From Sphingobium xenophagum NBRC 107872 (GTDB lineage Bacteria > Pseudomonadota > Alphaproteobacteria > Sphingomonadales > Sphingomonadaceae): DNA of 64,000 nucleotides. Where the stretch lies: the NCBI RefSeq assembly GCF_000367345.1, contig NZ_BARE01000002.1:124001-188000 (forward strand). The letters are read 5' to 3'. The notes below the pieces were generated by a model, which was not told where the DNA came from, ran no database searches, and saw only the letters and a list, made by a program, of their open reading frames with translations. Both the position numbers and the translations under genes were made by a program. Below are positions 7,268 to 17,006 of this stretch, piece by piece (positions within the stretch are counted from its first letter, which is position 1; every line of letters starts with the position of its first letter).

Positions 7268-9457
7268 TTAAAGTTCGCTGTCCATCAGCTTGGGGAAGAA
7301 GCCTTCATGGGCGGCGCGCAGGTCGGTGAGGGGGACGCCGGCGACGGTCGATCCGCCGGTGGTGCCGATGCGGATTGCGCCCGGAATGTCGATGCCTGGC
7401 GATGCGGTGACGACATAGCGGCCCTGATCTTCGCCAAAGGCGGCGGCGGTGGAGAGCGTGTCGTCGAGCTGCGCGCCGATTTTGCCCGCCAGCGCCATTT
7501 CGGCGATCGTGACGATCAGGCCGCCATCGGCAATATCATGAACGGCATTGACCGAGCCCGATGCGACCAGGGTGCGGATCATGTCGGCATTGGCGCGCTC
7601 GGCAGCCAGATCGACCTTGGGTGCTTCGCCCGCTTCACGACCGGCGATTTCGCGCAGCCAGATCGACTGGCCCAGATGCGTGCCCAAAGCACCTTCTGGC
7701 CCGCCGATCAGCCAGATGGCGTCGCCTTCATTCTTGAACGCGACCGTCGCCATCACATCGACGTCCGCCAGCAAGCCGATCCCGCCAATTGCGGGCGTAG
7801 GCAGAATCGCGCTGCCGCCGCCGGTCGCCTTGCTTTCGTTATAGAGCGACACGTTGCCGCTAACGATCGGGAAGTCCAATGCGCGGCAGGCGTCGCCCAT
7901 GCCGTCAAGGCAGCCGGTCAGCTGCGCCATGATTTCGGGGCGCTGGGGGTTGGCGAAGTTGAGGCAGTTGGTGACGGCCAGCGGCTTTGCGCCGACCGCG
8001 CTCAGGTTGCGATAGCATTCGGCAATCGCCTGCTTGCCGCCTTCATAGGGGTCTGCATAGCAATAGCGCGGGGTGCAATCGGTGCTGATCGCAATGCCCT
8101 TGCTGGAGCCGTGAACGCGAACGACGGCCGCATCGCCGCCGGGGCGCTGGACGGTGTCCGCGCCGACCATATGGTCATATTGTTCCCAGATCCAGCGGCG
8201 GCTGGCGATGTCGGGGCTGCCCATCAGCGTGACGAGGTCCGCGCCGATGTCGGTGGATTCGGGGATGTCGCCAAGTGGCTGGACGCCCGACCAGGTCTTA
8301 TAGTCGTCCACCGGCATGGAGGGGCGATCATAGAGCGGGGCGTCGTCCGCCAGCGGAGCCAGCGGAATGTCGCACACGGTTTCGCCATGATGGACCAGGA
8401 CCATGCGACCCGTGTCGGTGACTTCGCCGATCACCGCGAAATCCAGTTCCCATTTGTGGAAAATGGCCTCTGCAAAGGCTTCGCGGCCCGGCTTCAAGAC
8501 CATCAACATGCGCTCCTGGCTTTCGGAGAGCATCATTTCATAGGCAGTCATGCCGGTTTCGCGCTGCGGCACGGCATCCATGTTGAGGAGCAGGCCGACG
8601 CCGCCCTTCGATGCCATTTCGACGCTGGAGGAGGTGAGGCCCGCCGCGCCCATATCCTGAATAGCGACGATCGCGTCGGATGCCATGAGTTCAAGGCAGG
8701 CTTCGATCAGCAGCTTTTCGGTGAAGGGATCGCCGACCTGCACGGTGGGGCGCTTGGCGTCGGCATCGTCGCCGAAATCGGCGCTGGCCATGGTCGCGCC
8801 ATGGATGCCGTCGCGGCCGGTCTTGGAACCGACATAGACGATGGAGTTGCCCACGCCCGATGCGGCGGAATAGAAAATCTTGTCGGTGTCCGCGATGCCC
8901 ACGGTCATGGCGTTGACCAGGATATTGCCGTCATAGGCGGGGTGGAAATTGACTTCGCCGCCTACGGTGGGCACGCCGACGCAATTGCCATAGCCGCCAA
9001 TGCCGCGCACCACGCCGCTGATCAGGTGGCGCATCTTGGGATGATCGGGCCGACCGAAGCGCAGCGCGTTCATATTGGCGACCGGGCGCGCGCCCATGGT
9101 GAACACGTCGCGCAAAATGCCGCCAACGCCGGTCGCCGCACCCTGATAGGGTTCGATATAGCTGGGGTGGTTGTGGCTCTCCATCTTGAAGATCGCCGCC
9201 TGACCATCGCCAATATCGACCACGCCTGCATTTTCGCCGGGGCCGCAAATGACCTGCGGGCCAGTTGTGGGCAGCTTCATCAGGTGGATCTTGGAGCTTT
9301 TATAGCTGCAATGTTCCGACCACATGACCGAGAATATGCCCAGTTCCGTGAGGTTCGGTTCGCGGCCGATCGCTTTCAGGACGCGGTCATATTCTTCCGG
9401 GCTGAGGCCATGTTCGGCGACGATTTCCGGGGTGATGTGGGGAGCGGTGCTGGACAT
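7268..9457 (-). CDS. purL: Phosphoribosylformylglycinamidine synthase subunit PurL
   Basis: PurL uses ATP and ammonia delivered by PurQ to convert FGAR to FGAM in purine synthesis. At 729 residues it is the small, three-component type that needs separate PurS and PurQ, neither of which is in the window. Visible family motifs include [12 protein letters not shown] near residue 45, [18 protein letters not shown] near 90, GGEVNFH near 165, [17 protein letters not shown] near 265 and the C-terminal AIRIGTTGG. The start at 9457 fits the family. It appears monocistronic, with a long spacer upstream. Confidence 0.97.
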   Translation of the reverse strand: MSSTAPHITPEIVAEHGLSPEEYDRVLKAIGREPNLTELGIFSVMWSEHCSYKSSKIHLMKLPTTGPQVICGPGENAGVVDIGDGQAAIFKMESHNHPSYIEPYQGAATGVGGILRDVFTMGARPVANMNALRFGRPDHPKMRHLISGVVRGIGGYGNCVGVPTVGGEVNFHPAYDGNILVNAMTVGIADTDKIFYSAASGVGNSIVYVGSKTGRDGIHGATMASADFGDDADAKRPTVQVGDPFTEKLLIEACLELMASDAIVAIQDMGAAGLTSSSVEMASKGGVGLLLNMDAVPQRETGMTAYEMMLSESQERMLMVLKPGREAFAEAIFHKWELDFAVIGEVTDTGRMVLVHHGETVCDIPLAPLADDAPLYDRPSMPVDDYKTWSGVQPLGDIPESTDIGADLVTLMGSPDIASRRWIWEQYDHMVGADTVQRPGGDAAVVRVHGSSKGIAISTDCTPRYCYADPYEGGKQAIAECYRNLSAVGAKPLAVTNCLNFANPQRPEIMAQLTGCLDGMGDACRALDFPIVSGNVSLYNESKATGGGSAILPTPAIGGIGLLADVDVMATVAFKNEGDAIWLIGGPEGALGTHLGQSIWLREIAGREAGEAPKVDLAAERANADMIRTLVASGSVNAVHDIADGGLIVTIAEMALAGKIGAQLDDTLSTAAAFGEDQGRYVVTASPGIDIPGAIRIGTTGGSTVAGVPLTDLRAAHEGFFPKLMDSEL

Positions 9458-9583
9458 GTGCGCGCCTTTAGCGGGGCCAAGCGGGATTCACAATGGTAGG
9501 GGTGTCGGATGCTGTCGATAGCGTCGAACCCCCTCTTCCAACTTCGCCCACCCAGCGGGAAGAAGATGTGTGGAACAAGAAAA

Positions 9584-9611
9584 GGCCGGACCTTTAGGGA
9601 AAGGTCCGGCC
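9584..9611 (-). terminator. Rho-independent terminator of the MliC-like lipoprotein gene
   Basis: A perfect 12-bp stem (9584-9595 with 9600-9611) and a 4-base loop are followed on the minus strand by TTTTCTTGTT. It lies 26 bases after the lipoprotein stop and ahead of purL, isolating the two transcripts. Confidence 0.88.
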
Positions 9612-9636
9612 TGGGAATGAGGAAGCTGCGCGCGTC

Positions 9637-10017
9637 TTAGACGTGGCAGGCCTGTGCGCCCTTGCCGGGCACGGTGATGGTGACGTCGTCGCCCGCGCCG
9701 CTGACTTCAAAGCCTTCGGCCGTGAAGGGCTTGCCGACTTCTTCCGCCTTCAGCGTGGTGGCGGGGCCGCCCTTTTCAGTGCGCAGCTGGGCCGTCTTGT
9801 CGTCGCTCATATAGTCGACGAAGATCAGGCTGTTGTCCTTGCACCGGAACTGCTTGTTGGCCTTGACCGACGGGGGCAGCTCGACAGGCGCGGCATTGGC
9901 CAGTTCGGCAGCCATCGGATCGGCAGGGCCGCCAACGACTTCAGGTTCGTCATTCTTGTTGCAGGCGCTCAGCAGAGTGAGCGAGGCAACGGCGATCAGG
10001 GGAATGTAAAATTTCAT
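9637..10017 (-). CDS. Small lipoprotein, possible MliC-like lysozyme inhibitor
   Basis: The 126-residue protein has a lipoprotein signal (MKFYIPLIAVASLTLLSAC, lipobox LSAC with Cys19). The mature part has an acidic linker, then FRCKDNSLIFVDYMSDDKTA near residue 70 and a late Cys (QACHV) at the C terminus. The layout of a Cys-containing FRC strand, a beta-rich middle and a terminal Cys resembles the MliC/PliC family of periplasmic C-type lysozyme inhibitors, but the match is loose and the function is an inference. ATG 10017 is chosen because the longer frame would bury the signal peptide. A strong terminator follows. Confidence 0.75.
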   Translation of the reverse strand: MKFYIPLIAVASLTLLSACNKNDEPEVVGGPADPMAAELANAAPVELPPSVKANKQFRCKDNSLIFVDYMSDDKTAQLRTEKGGPATTLKAEEVGKPFTAEGFEVSGAGDDVTITVPGKGAQACHV

Positions 10018-10090
10018 AGCGGTCCTTCTATGTGCACCTGCAACATCCTGCGTCAACGCAAAACTGCGCTTAATCCCCCATCGCTATCAT

Positions 10091-10100
10091 ATGACGTCAT
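10091..10100. promoter_or_regulatory. 10-bp perfect palindrome upstream of xseB
   Basis: ATGACGTCAT is a perfect palindrome in the divergent spacer between the lipoprotein gene and xseB. It is followed by further ATGAC/GTCAT half-sites to about 10120. It could be an operator, but no regulator can be assigned and chance is possible. Confidence 0.25.
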
Positions 10101-10185
10101 GACGACACGATGACAGTCATGAAAGCGGGCATGAAAGCCGGTGTGATGGCTTGACCGGGGCGGCAGTGGCGGTCAATGCAGGGAC

Positions 10186-10458
10186 ATGGCAGACGATAGC
10201 AGCACGGCCCCTTCCAATTCGGCCCTTGATCCGGCCAATCTTTCTTTCGAGGATGCGCTGCGCGCGCTCGAAACGATCGTGCGGCGGCTCGAAAGCGGCG
10301 ACGTGCCGCTCGACGAGTCGATCTCGCTCTATGCGCAGGGCGAGGAATTGCGCAAACGCTGTACGGAGCGGCTGGCGTCGGCGGAGGCGCGGATCGCCAA
10401 GCTGACGACAGACGCCAGCGGCGCCGTAACCGGCGCGCAGCCGTTCGGCGCGGAATGA
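10186..10458 (+). CDS. xseB: Exodeoxyribonuclease VII small subunit
   Basis: XseB is the small subunit of exonuclease VII, which degrades single-stranded DNA together with XseA. The 90-residue protein carries the family core LSFEDALRALETIVRRLESGDVPLDESI and then ELRKRCTERLASAEARI, which forms the coiled-coil hairpin. Its stop overlaps the start of ispA in ATGA (10455-10458), indicating translational coupling. The xseB-ispA pairing is common in proteobacteria. xseA is not in the window. Confidence 0.95.
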   Translation: MADDSSTAPSNSALDPANLSFEDALRALETIVRRLESGDVPLDESISLYAQGEELRKRCTERLASAEARIAKLTTDASGAVTGAQPFGAE

Positions 10459-11378
10459 GCGGCATGATCGGGGGAGAGACGGCCTCCGCCGGGGCATTGG
10501 TCAAGGCGCGCTCGGCAGAAGTCGCGGCGGCGATCGACCGGGCGTTCGACCATCTGCTGAGCGTGCCGGACGATCCACGGGCGCGACTGTATGAGGCGAT
10601 GCGCCACGCCGCGATCGGCGGCGGCAAAAGGTTGCGGCCATTGCTGGTGCAGGCGACCAGCGACCTGTTCCATCTGTCGCGCGAATCGGCGCTGCGGGTC
10701 GGCCTGGCGATCGAGTGCATCCATGTCTATTCGCTGGTGCATGACGATCTGCCCGCGATGGACAATGACGACATGCGCCGGGGCAAGGCGACCGTCCACA
10801 AGGCGTTTGACGAGGCGACGGCCATATTGGCCGGCGATTGCCTGCACGATCTGGCGTTCCAGATCTTGTCCGACGAGGAAACCCATCCCGACCCGTTCGT
10901 GCGGATAGAATTGGTGCGCGCGCTGGCGCTGGCCAGCGGTCCTGCGGGCATGGCGGGCGGGCAGATGATGGACCTGGAGGCGGAACATGCCCGGTTCGAC
11001 CTGGCCACCGTCACCCGGCTGCAAAACCTAAAGACCGGGGCGCTGATCGCCTTTTGCGTCGATGCCGCCGCGATCATGGCCCGCATCCCGGTCGATGCGC
11101 GCACCGGCTTGCATGGCTATGCGCGCGACATCGGGCTGGCGTTCCAGATTGCCGACGATCTGCTGGATGTAGAGGGCGACGCGACGGTGGCGGGTAAGGC
11201 GCTGGGCAAGGATGCGGCGGCGGGCAAGGAAACCTTCGTGTCGCTCCTGGGCGTCGATCGGGCGCGGGCGCAGGCGCACATGCTGGTCGATCAGGCCAAG
11301 GCGCATCTGCATGGCTATGGCGCGGAAGCCGACCTGCTGCGCGCCATAGCCGACTATATCGTGGAAAGGGATCGCTAA
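10455..11378 (+). CDS. ispA: Farnesyl diphosphate synthase / short-chain polyprenyl synthase
   Basis: IspA condenses DMAPP/GPP with IPP to make farnesyl diphosphate, the precursor of quinone side chains, carotenoids and undecaprenyl carriers. The 307-residue protein has both aspartate-rich Mg2+ sites: DDLPAMDNDD near residue 97 and DDLLD near residue 235. GGGKRLRPLL near 55 binds diphosphate, and HAAIGGGKRLR is standard. Start overlaps xseB by 4 bases, and coaD follows after 5 bases, so xseB-ispA-coaD form an operon. Chain length cannot be read with certainty, but the sequence is FPP-synthase type. Confidence 0.94.
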   Translation: MSGMIGGETASAGALVKARSAEVAAAIDRAFDHLLSVPDDPRARLYEAMRHAAIGGGKRLRPLLVQATSDLFHLSRESALRVGLAIECIHVYSLVHDDLPAMDNDDMRRGKATVHKAFDEATAILAGDCLHDLAFQILSDEETHPDPFVRIELVRALALASGPAGMAGGQMMDLEAEHARFDLATVTRLQNLKTGALIAFCVDAAAIMARIPVDARTGLHGYARDIGLAFQIADDLLDVEGDATVAGKALGKDAAAGKETFVSLLGVDRARAQAHMLVDQAKAHLHGYGAEADLLRAIADYIVERDR

Positions 11379-11383
11379 ACGGC

Positions 11384-11896
11384 ATGAGCAAGCAGCGCAT
11401 AGGTGTCTATCCCGGCACGTTCGACCCGATTACATTGGGGCATATGGACATCATCCGGCGCGGCGCGAAGCTGGTCGACCGGCTGGTGATCGGTGTGACG
11501 ACCAACATCAGCAAGTCGCCCATGTTCAGCGATGAGGAACGGCTGGAGATGGTCCGGCGCGAATGCGCGGCGATCGACGCCGACATTGTGGTCGTCGGCT
11601 TCAACTCGCTGCTGATGGACTTTGCCGAATCGCAGGGCGCGAGCGTCATCATTCGCGGGCTGCGCGCGGTCGCCGACTTTGAATATGAATATCAAATGGC
11701 GGGGATGAACCAGCAGATCAACGCCCGCGTCGAAACGGTATTCCTGATGGCGGACGTGTGCCTGCAACCGATCGCGTCGCGACTGGTCAAGGAAATCGCG
11801 CTCTATGGCGGGCCGATCCATAAATTTGTGGGGCCGGTGGTGCGCGACGAAGTCGTGGCGCGGGTAGAAAAACTGGGGCGCAAGGGCAGCGTATAA
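11384..11896 (+). CDS. coaD: Phosphopantetheine adenylyltransferase
   Basis: CoaD transfers AMP to 4'-phosphopantetheine, the fourth step of coenzyme A synthesis. The 170-residue length is normal. It has the nucleotidyltransferase motif GTFDPITLGHMDII near residue 11, RGLRAVADFEYEYQMA near 92 and the ATP-binding PIASRLVKEIA near 125 (the usual ISSS motif reads IASR). It is the third gene of the xseB-ispA-coaD operon. Confidence 0.97.
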   Translation: MSKQRIGVYPGTFDPITLGHMDIIRRGAKLVDRLVIGVTTNISKSPMFSDEERLEMVRRECAAIDADIVVVGFNSLLMDFAESQGASVIIRGLRAVADFEYEYQMAGMNQQINARVETVFLMADVCLQPIASRLVKEIALYGGPIHKFVGPVVRDEVVARVEKLGRKGSV

Positions 11897-11976
11897 GCTC
11901 GCTCAGCCTGCGTTCAGTTGCCAATCGCGATCAGCGCGCTATCAGGACGGCCAAGATATTGAGGAAAGTAAGTCCC

Positions 11977-12696
11977 ATGCGTTTCACCTGCGCGCTCAAG
12001 ACCGTGGCGATCGGCATCGCCCTCACTGCGTCCGGCATGGCCTATGCCCAGGGCGGCGGTAGCAAGGGCGATGAATTGAAGAAGGCGGAGGCTGCGGCGC
12101 GGGCGGCGGAGAATGCCAAGTCGCTGGGCGGCGACCTGACCCCCAAGCTGCCGCCTGCGGTGGTGCCGGCCGATCCGCAGAATATCTGGGATCTGGACCT
12201 GTCGAGCGGCGGGCGGGTGCGTATCCAGCTGCGCCCCGACATCGCGCCCAACCATGTCGAGCGGATCAAGGAACTGACCCGGCAGGGTTTCTACAATGGC
12301 CTGAAATTCCATCGCGTCATTCCCGGCTTCATGGCGCAGGGCGGCGACCCCAAGGGCGATGGCACGGGCGGTTCGACGTTGCCGGACCTGAAGGCCGAGT
12401 TCAACCCGATGCCCCATTTGCGCGGTACCGTGTCGATGGCCCGCGCCCAGAGCGAGGATAGCGCCAACAGCCAGTTCTTCATCGTGCTGTTGCCCAGGAT
12501 GCAGCTCGACAAGAAATATACGGTGTTTGGCCGGGTGATCGAGGGCATGAATTATGTCGATGCGATTGCGCAGGGCGAACCGCCCGCCAACCCGACCGTG
12601 ATCCTGCAAGCGTCGATCGAGAGCGACGGCAAGCCGCCGGTGACCGCGCCCGTCGCCCCGGTCGCGCCGTCGATTATTGGCGCGCCGGCGAAATAA
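11977..12696 (+). CDS. Secreted cyclophilin-type peptidyl-prolyl isomerase
   Basis: The 239-residue protein has a signal peptide (MRFTCALKTVAIGIALTASGMAYA), a charged Ala-rich linker, then a cyclophilin domain from about residue 65. Family motifs include FYNGLKFHRVIPGFMAQGGDP, RGTVSMARAQSEDSANSQFFI and YTVFGRVIEGM, with the catalytic Arg in FHRVIPGF. It should catalyse proline isomerisation on exported proteins. A TTG at 11959 would extend the frame by six residues, but ATG 11977 sits 8 bases after GAGGAAAG and begins the signal peptide. A Pro/Ala-rich tail closes the protein. Confidence 0.93.
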   Translation: MRFTCALKTVAIGIALTASGMAYAQGGGSKGDELKKAEAAARAAENAKSLGGDLTPKLPPAVVPADPQNIWDLDLSSGGRVRIQLRPDIAPNHVERIKELTRQGFYNGLKFHRVIPGFMAQGGDPKGDGTGGSTLPDLKAEFNPMPHLRGTVSMARAQSEDSANSQFFIVLLPRMQLDKKYTVFGRVIEGMNYVDAIAQGEPPANPTVILQASIESDGKPPVTAPVAPVAPSIIGAPAK

Positions 12697-12758
12697 GCGG
12701 GAGAAGGGGCTGGTTCGTCCGGCCACCATCCCTTCGCTTTATCATGATTATAGCACCG

Positions 12759-12824
12759 GGTGTTCCCGCGAAGGCGGGAATCCAGTCCAGAGGGGGACTG
12801 GGTTCCCGCCTTCGCGGGAACACC
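12759..12824. repeat. REP-like palindrome pair, family A
   Basis: Two near-identical arms of about 30 bp (12759-12788 and 12795-12824) form a long inverted repeat. Each arm itself contains the short palindrome TTCCCGCGAAGGCGGGAA. This is the same family as at 46492-46557. It lies between the cyclophilin gene and queA, 32 bases before the queA start. Confidence 0.8.
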
Positions 12825-12855
12825 GATAAAGGCTGAACAGGGCAGCGTTTAGACC

Positions 12856-13884
12856 ATGCGCGTAGACCTTTTCGATTTCGACCTGCCGCCGGAGAATATT
12901 GCGCTGCGGCCTGCGTCGCCGCGCGATAGTGCGCGCTTGCTGCTGGTGCCGGGCGAGGGCGACTTTGCCGACCTGAGCGTGCGTGACCTGCCCTCGCTGT
13001 TGCGGGCGGGCGATGTGCTGGTGTTCAACGATACGCGCGTCATTCCCGCCCAGCTGGAGGGGATGCGCGGCAATGCGCGGATCGGCGCGACGCTGCACAA
13101 AAGGCTGGGGCTGCGCCAGTGGCAGGCCTTTTTGCGCAATGCCAAGCGGGTGCGTGACGGTGACCGGATCGATTTCGGCGCGGGGGTCACGGCCATTGCC
13201 GGGCCGCGCGACGATGATGGCGGGGTGACGCTGAGCTTCGAGGGCGAGGAGCCGGTGGAGATATTGCTGGAGCGGGCGGGGCGGATGCCATTGCCGCCCT
13301 ATATCGCCAGCAAGCGTCCGACCGACGAGCGCGACCGGGCCGATTACCAGACGATGTTCGCGCGGGAGGATGGTGCGGTGGCAGCACCCACGGCTGCGCT
13401 GCATTTCACCCCGGAATTGATGGCGGCGCTGGCGGAGCGCGGCATCGCGACCGAGACGCTGACGCTGCATGTGGGCGCGGGGACATTCCTGCCGGTCAAG
13501 GCGGACGATACCGACGATCATCGGATGCACGCCGAATGGGGCCGGATCGAGGCGGCGACGGCGGAGCGGCTGAATGCCGCGCGGGCAGCGGGCGGGCGGC
13601 TGATCGCTGTTGGCACCACCAGCCTGCGCCTGCTGGAAAGCGCGGCGGGCGAGGACGGCATCATCCGTGCCTTTGCCGATGAAACCCGGATTTTCATCAC
13701 GCCGGGCTATCGGTTCCGGGCGGTCGACGGGTTGATGACCAATTTCCATTTGCCCAAATCAACCCTGTTCATGCTGGTCAGCGCGCTGATGGGGACGGAG
13801 CGGATGCGGGCGGCTTATGCCCATGCGATCGGGGCGGGCTATCGTTTCTACAGCTATGGCGATTCGTCGCTGCTGCTGCCGTGA
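12856..13884 (+). CDS. queA: tRNA preQ1(34) S-adenosylmethionine ribosyltransferase-isomerase
   Basis: QueA moves the ribosyl part of SAM onto preQ1 at the tRNA wobble base, giving epoxyqueuosine. The 342-residue protein shows the family signatures [14 protein letters not shown] at the N terminus, [15 protein letters not shown] near 60, GRMPLPPYI near 145, [12 protein letters not shown] near 175, [12 protein letters not shown] near 205 and [18 protein letters not shown] near 298. The queuosine partner tgt lies 44 kb away at 58302 rather than next to it. Confidence 0.97.
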   Translation: MRVDLFDFDLPPENIALRPASPRDSARLLLVPGEGDFADLSVRDLPSLLRAGDVLVFNDTRVIPAQLEGMRGNARIGATLHKRLGLRQWQAFLRNAKRVRDGDRIDFGAGVTAIAGPRDDDGGVTLSFEGEEPVEILLERAGRMPLPPYIASKRPTDERDRADYQTMFAREDGAVAAPTAALHFTPELMAALAERGIATETLTLHVGAGTFLPVKADDTDDHRMHAEWGRIEAATAERLNAARAAGGRLIAVGTTSLRLLESAAGEDGIIRAFADETRIFITPGYRFRAVDGLMTNFHLPKSTLFMLVSALMGTERMRAAYAHAIGAGYRFYSYGDSSLLLP

Positions 13885-13928
13885 CGCCGGGATGATCCGG
13901 GGCGGCATTTTGTGCTAGGCCAGCGCGC

Positions 13929-14507
13929 ATGAGCAAGCAGGCGGGAAGCGAGGAAGGCGGGCGGTCCCGGCGCGAGGAGATACTCGCGATCGCGGCGCAG
14001 CTGTTCGCGCGCAAGGGCTATCGTGGCACGTCGATGCGCGACATTGGCGAGGCGTCCGGGGTGCTGGGCGGATCGCTCTATCACCATATCAAGTCCAAGG
14101 ACGCGCTGTTCGTTGAACTGCATAATGGCGCGCTCGATGAAGCGGAGGCGCGGATCGCGGCCGCGGTGGCGGACGTCGCCGATCCGTGGGAGCGGCTGGA
14201 AGTGGCGTGCGTCGCGCTGCTGGAGGTGCAGCTGGCACCCGATTCGCTGACGACGCCGATGATGAATGATTTTCGCGAAGTGCCCAACGATGTGCGTATG
14301 CAGCTTGTGGCGCGGCGCGACCGTTTCGAGGGGCTGTTCCGGGCGATCGTGGCCGATCTGCCTTTACCGGCGGGGATCGACAGGTCGATTTATCGGAACC
14401 TGCTCCTGTCGCAACTCAATGCCGCGGCGGACTGGTTCCGGCCCGGTCGCCTAACCCCGCGCGAGATTGCGGTGCAGGTGGCGCGGCTGTTCCGGCACGA
14501 GGGTTAG
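13929..14507 (+). CDS. TetR family transcriptional regulator
   Basis: The 192-residue protein has an N-terminal TetR helix-turn-helix: REEILAIAAQLFARKGYRGTSM then GEASGVLGGSLYHHIKSKDALF (residues about 16-60). The C-terminal ligand domain (from about 75) is divergent, with RNLLLSQLNAAADWF near 160, a pattern found in regulators of fatty-acid or acyl-CoA genes of the KstR/FadR type. That link is only suggestive. Its stop overlaps the converging LysR gene by 3 bases. No obvious target gene is adjacent. Confidence 0.88.
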   Translation: MSKQAGSEEGGRSRREEILAIAAQLFARKGYRGTSMRDIGEASGVLGGSLYHHIKSKDALFVELHNGALDEAEARIAAAVADVADPWERLEVACVALLEVQLAPDSLTTPMMNDFREVPNDVRMQLVARRDRFEGLFRAIVADLPLPAGIDRSIYRNLLLSQLNAAADWFRPGRLTPREIAVQVARLFRHEG

Positions 14508-15391
14508 TCCCGCCGGGCCAGCGCCACGGGCAATTCGCTGCGCAACAGGTCGAGCAGGCCGGTAATCTTGGGCAAGAGGTGGCGGCGCTGGGGATAGACG
14601 GCCCAGATCGGTTCATCCTCCATCGCGAAATTGGCGAGCAGCGGCACCAGCGCGCCGGACGCGATATGGGGCAGGACGTAAAATTCGGGCAGCTGGCATA
14701 TGCCCATGCCTGCGATGGCGGCCTGCGCCACCGCTTCCCCGCTGTTGCAGCGCCAGCGGCCGCGCGGGCGGATGGTTTCGATCCGGCCCCAGGAGCGAAA
14801 CTGCCAACTGGTCGTGGTGCCTATCAGACAGTCATGATGGGCAAGGTCGGCAATGGCGTTGGGCGTGCCGCGCGCCGCGAGATAGGCGGGGGCGGCGCAG
14901 GTATAGAGGGTGCGCGAGGCAATGCGCGTGCCGATCAGGCGGCTATCGGCCAGCGTTCCCGTGCGGATCGCCATGTCATACCCCTCGCCGATCAGGTCCA
15001 CCAGCCGGTTGGTCAGCTCTATCGTGACAGCGAGTTTGACATAGCGTGCGGCGAATGCGCGGACGATGGGGGCGATGAAGCGCTCCCCCATGGCGGTCGA
15101 GCAGGTGATGCGCAGGTCGCCCTGCGGTTCCGCCCCTTCGCTGATCAGCGCAATGGCTTCGTCGCGTTCGGTGACGATGCGGCTACAATGATCGTAGAAG
15201 AGGCGGCCCGTGTCGGTCAGCCGGACGGTTCGGGTCGTGCGGTGAAAGAGCGGGCGTTGCACCCGATTTTCCAGCGCGGCGATCGCGCGGCTCATATGGG
15301 TGGTGGACAGGCCGAGCGCATCCGCGCCGCCCTTGAAACTGCCCGTGGTCGCCACGGCGACAAATTCGTCTATCCCATCCCAGCCGCGCAT
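14504..15391 (-). CDS. LysR family transcriptional regulator divergent from adhC
   Basis: The 295-residue protein has the LysR winged helix-turn-helix at the N terminus (DEFVAVATTGSFKGGADALGL, then TTHMSRAIAALENRV) and the substrate-binding fold after residue 90. It is of the short-chain CrgA/DsdC-like subgroup with MDxx replaced by GIDEFVAV. It is transcribed away from the formaldehyde-detoxification operon with a 102-base spacer, so it is a likely regulator of adhC and its followers. Its inducer is unknown. Confidence 0.9.
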   Translation of the reverse strand: MRGWDGIDEFVAVATTGSFKGGADALGLSTTHMSRAIAALENRVQRPLFHRTTRTVRLTDTGRLFYDHCSRIVTERDEAIALISEGAEPQGDLRITCSTAMGERFIAPIVRAFAARYVKLAVTIELTNRLVDLIGEGYDMAIRTGTLADSRLIGTRIASRTLYTCAAPAYLAARGTPNAIADLAHHDCLIGTTTSWQFRSWGRIETIRPRGRWRCNSGEAVAQAAIAGMGICQLPEFYVLPHIASGALVPLLANFAMEDEPIWAVYPQRRHLLPKITGLLDLLRSELPVALARRD

Positions 15392-15493
15392 GGATTATCC
15401 CTGATATGAAATAATGAATTGCAACAATCCCTCCTTATCGCGCGGGTGGGATATTGCTAGGGGCGGAGCCGTATCAGAACAGGAGCTTTCCCC

Positions 15494-16603
15494 ATGAAAA
15501 CCCGCGCCGCCGTCGCCTTTGAAGCCAAAAAGCCGCTGGAGATTGTCGAGGTCGATCTGGAGGGGCCGAAAGCAGGTGAAGTGCTGGTCGAGATCATGGC
15601 GACCGGCATTTGCCATACCGACGCCTACACGCTGGACGGGTTCGACAGCGAGGGCATTTTCCCGTCGATCCTGGGGCATGAAGGCGCGGGCATCGTGCGC
15701 GAGGTGGGACCGGGCGTTACCAGCGTGCAGCCGGGCGATCATGTCATCCCGCTCTACACGCCCGAATGTCGCCAGTGCAAAAGCTGCCTCAGTGGCAAGA
15801 CCAACCTGTGCACCGCGATCCGCGCGACGCAGGGCAAGGGGCTGATGCCCGACGGCACGACGCGCTTTTCCTACAAGGGCCAGCCGATTTTTCACTATAT
15901 GGGCTGCTCGACCTTCTCCAACTTCACCGTGCTTCCCGAAATCGCGGTGGCAAAGATCCGCGAGGACGCGCCGTTCGACAAGAGCTGTTACATTGGCTGC
16001 GGCGTGACCACGGGCGTGGGCGCGGTGGTGAACAGCGCCAAGGTGACGCCGGGGTCCAACGTCATCATCTTCGGCCTGGGCGGCATTGGCCTGAACGTCA
16101 TTCAGGGCGCGAAGCTGGTCGGCGCGGACATGATCATCGGCGTCGACATCAATGACAGCAAGGAAGAATGGGGCCGCCGTTTCGGCATGACCCACTTCGT
16201 CAATCCCAACAAGGTGGAGGGCGACATCGTCCAGCATCTTGTCGCGCTGACCGATGGCGGGGCGGACTATACGTTCGATTGCACCGGCAATACCGGGGTG
16301 ATGCGCACCGCGCTGGAGGCGTGCCATCGCGGCTGGGGCGAAAGCATCATCATCGGCGTCGCCGAAGCGGGCAAGGAAATCAGCACCCGCCCATTCCAAC
16401 TGGTCACTGGCCGGGTGTGGAAGGGCAGCGCGTTCGGCGGGGCCAAGGGCCGGACCGATGTGCCCAAGATCGTCGACTGGTATATGAACGGCAAGATCGA
16501 GATCGACCCGATGATCACCCATATGCTGAGCCTGGAAGAGATCAACAAGGGGTTCGACCTGATGCATGCGGGCGAGAGCATCCGCAGCGTCGTTGTGTTC
16601 TGA
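15494..16603 (+). CDS. adhC: S-(hydroxymethyl)glutathione dehydrogenase / class III alcohol dehydrogenase
   Basis: This zinc- and NAD-dependent enzyme oxidises S-hydroxymethylglutathione, formed from formaldehyde and glutathione, to S-formylglutathione; it also reduces S-nitrosoglutathione. The 369-residue protein has catalytic zinc ligands in [12 protein letters not shown] and LGHEGAGIV, structural zinc cysteines in [17 protein letters not shown], and the NAD motif [18 protein letters not shown] near residue 193. It leads an operon with a VOC protein and fghA, the enzyme for the next step. The name frmA is also used for it. Confidence 0.97.
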   Translation: MKTRAAVAFEAKKPLEIVEVDLEGPKAGEVLVEIMATGICHTDAYTLDGFDSEGIFPSILGHEGAGIVREVGPGVTSVQPGDHVIPLYTPECRQCKSCLSGKTNLCTAIRATQGKGLMPDGTTRFSYKGQPIFHYMGCSTFSNFTVLPEIAVAKIREDAPFDKSCYIGCGVTTGVGAVVNSAKVTPGSNVIIFGLGGIGLNVIQGAKLVGADMIIGVDINDSKEEWGRRFGMTHFVNPNKVEGDIVQHLVALTDGGADYTFDCTGNTGVMRTALEACHRGWGESIIIGVAEAGKEISTRPFQLVTGRVWKGSAFGGAKGRTDVPKIVDWYMNGKIEIDPMITHMLSLEEINKGFDLMHAGESIRSVVVF

Positions 16604-16617
16604 ACGGAGAGCGATCC

Positions 16618-17001
16618 ATGTTTACCCATGTCTATTTCGGCACCAACGACATTGAAAAGGCGCGCGCCTTCTGGGACGCGACCATGGGGGCGCTGGGCTA
16701 TGCCGCGGCCCCCTATCCCAATGGCCTGATCTATCCGTCGGCCAGCGGCGCGGTGGTGGTGGCCAAACCCGCCGATGGCGCGCCAGCGACCTCTGCCAAC
16801 GGCCATACGCTGGGCTTTGCCGCGAAAAGCTATGCCGAGGTGGACGCCTTTCACGACAATGGCGTTGCGGCAGGTGGAACGAGCGAAGGCGCGCCGGGCT
16901 TCCGGCCCAATTCGCCCGGCAATATGTATGGCGCCTATCTGCGTGACCCGGACGGTAACAAGATTTGCGCCTATGCGCCCAATGTCGGGCCGAAGGATTG
17001 A
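16618..17001 (+). CDS. VOC (glyoxalase/bleomycin-resistance fold) protein in the formaldehyde operon
   Basis: The 127-residue protein is a single VOC domain: FTHVYFGTNDIEKARAFWDA at the N terminus and GAYLRDPDGNKICAY near the C terminus. Metal-binding positions of the family (the His near residue 4 and Glu/Asp near the end) are only partly obvious. GGAGAG lies 6 bases before ATG 16618, and the gene sits 14 bases after adhC and 5 bases before fghA. Position suggests a role with glutathione adducts, but the substrate cannot be told from sequence. Confidence 0.88.
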   Translation: MFTHVYFGTNDIEKARAFWDATMGALGYAAAPYPNGLIYPSASGAVVVAKPADGAPATSANGHTLGFAAKSYAEVDAFHDNGVAAGGTSEGAPGFRPNSPGNMYGAYLRDPDGNKICAYAPNVGPKD

Positions 17002-17006
17002 ACGGC

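Noticed and set aside
7229..9499. A 756-codon open frame on the plus strand opposite purL
   Set aside because: Codes a low-complexity, Asp/Ala/Gly/His-rich product with no family resemblance; it is the antisense shadow of purL in GC-rich DNA.
12759..12824. Possible CRISPR-type repeat
   Set aside because: Only paired palindromes with no regular spacers; it is a REP-like inverted repeat.
12817..12849. GGAAC and CGTT before queA
   Set aside because: Spacing is 24 bases, outside the 16-17 that EcfG promoters need, and GGAAC is part of the REP arm.
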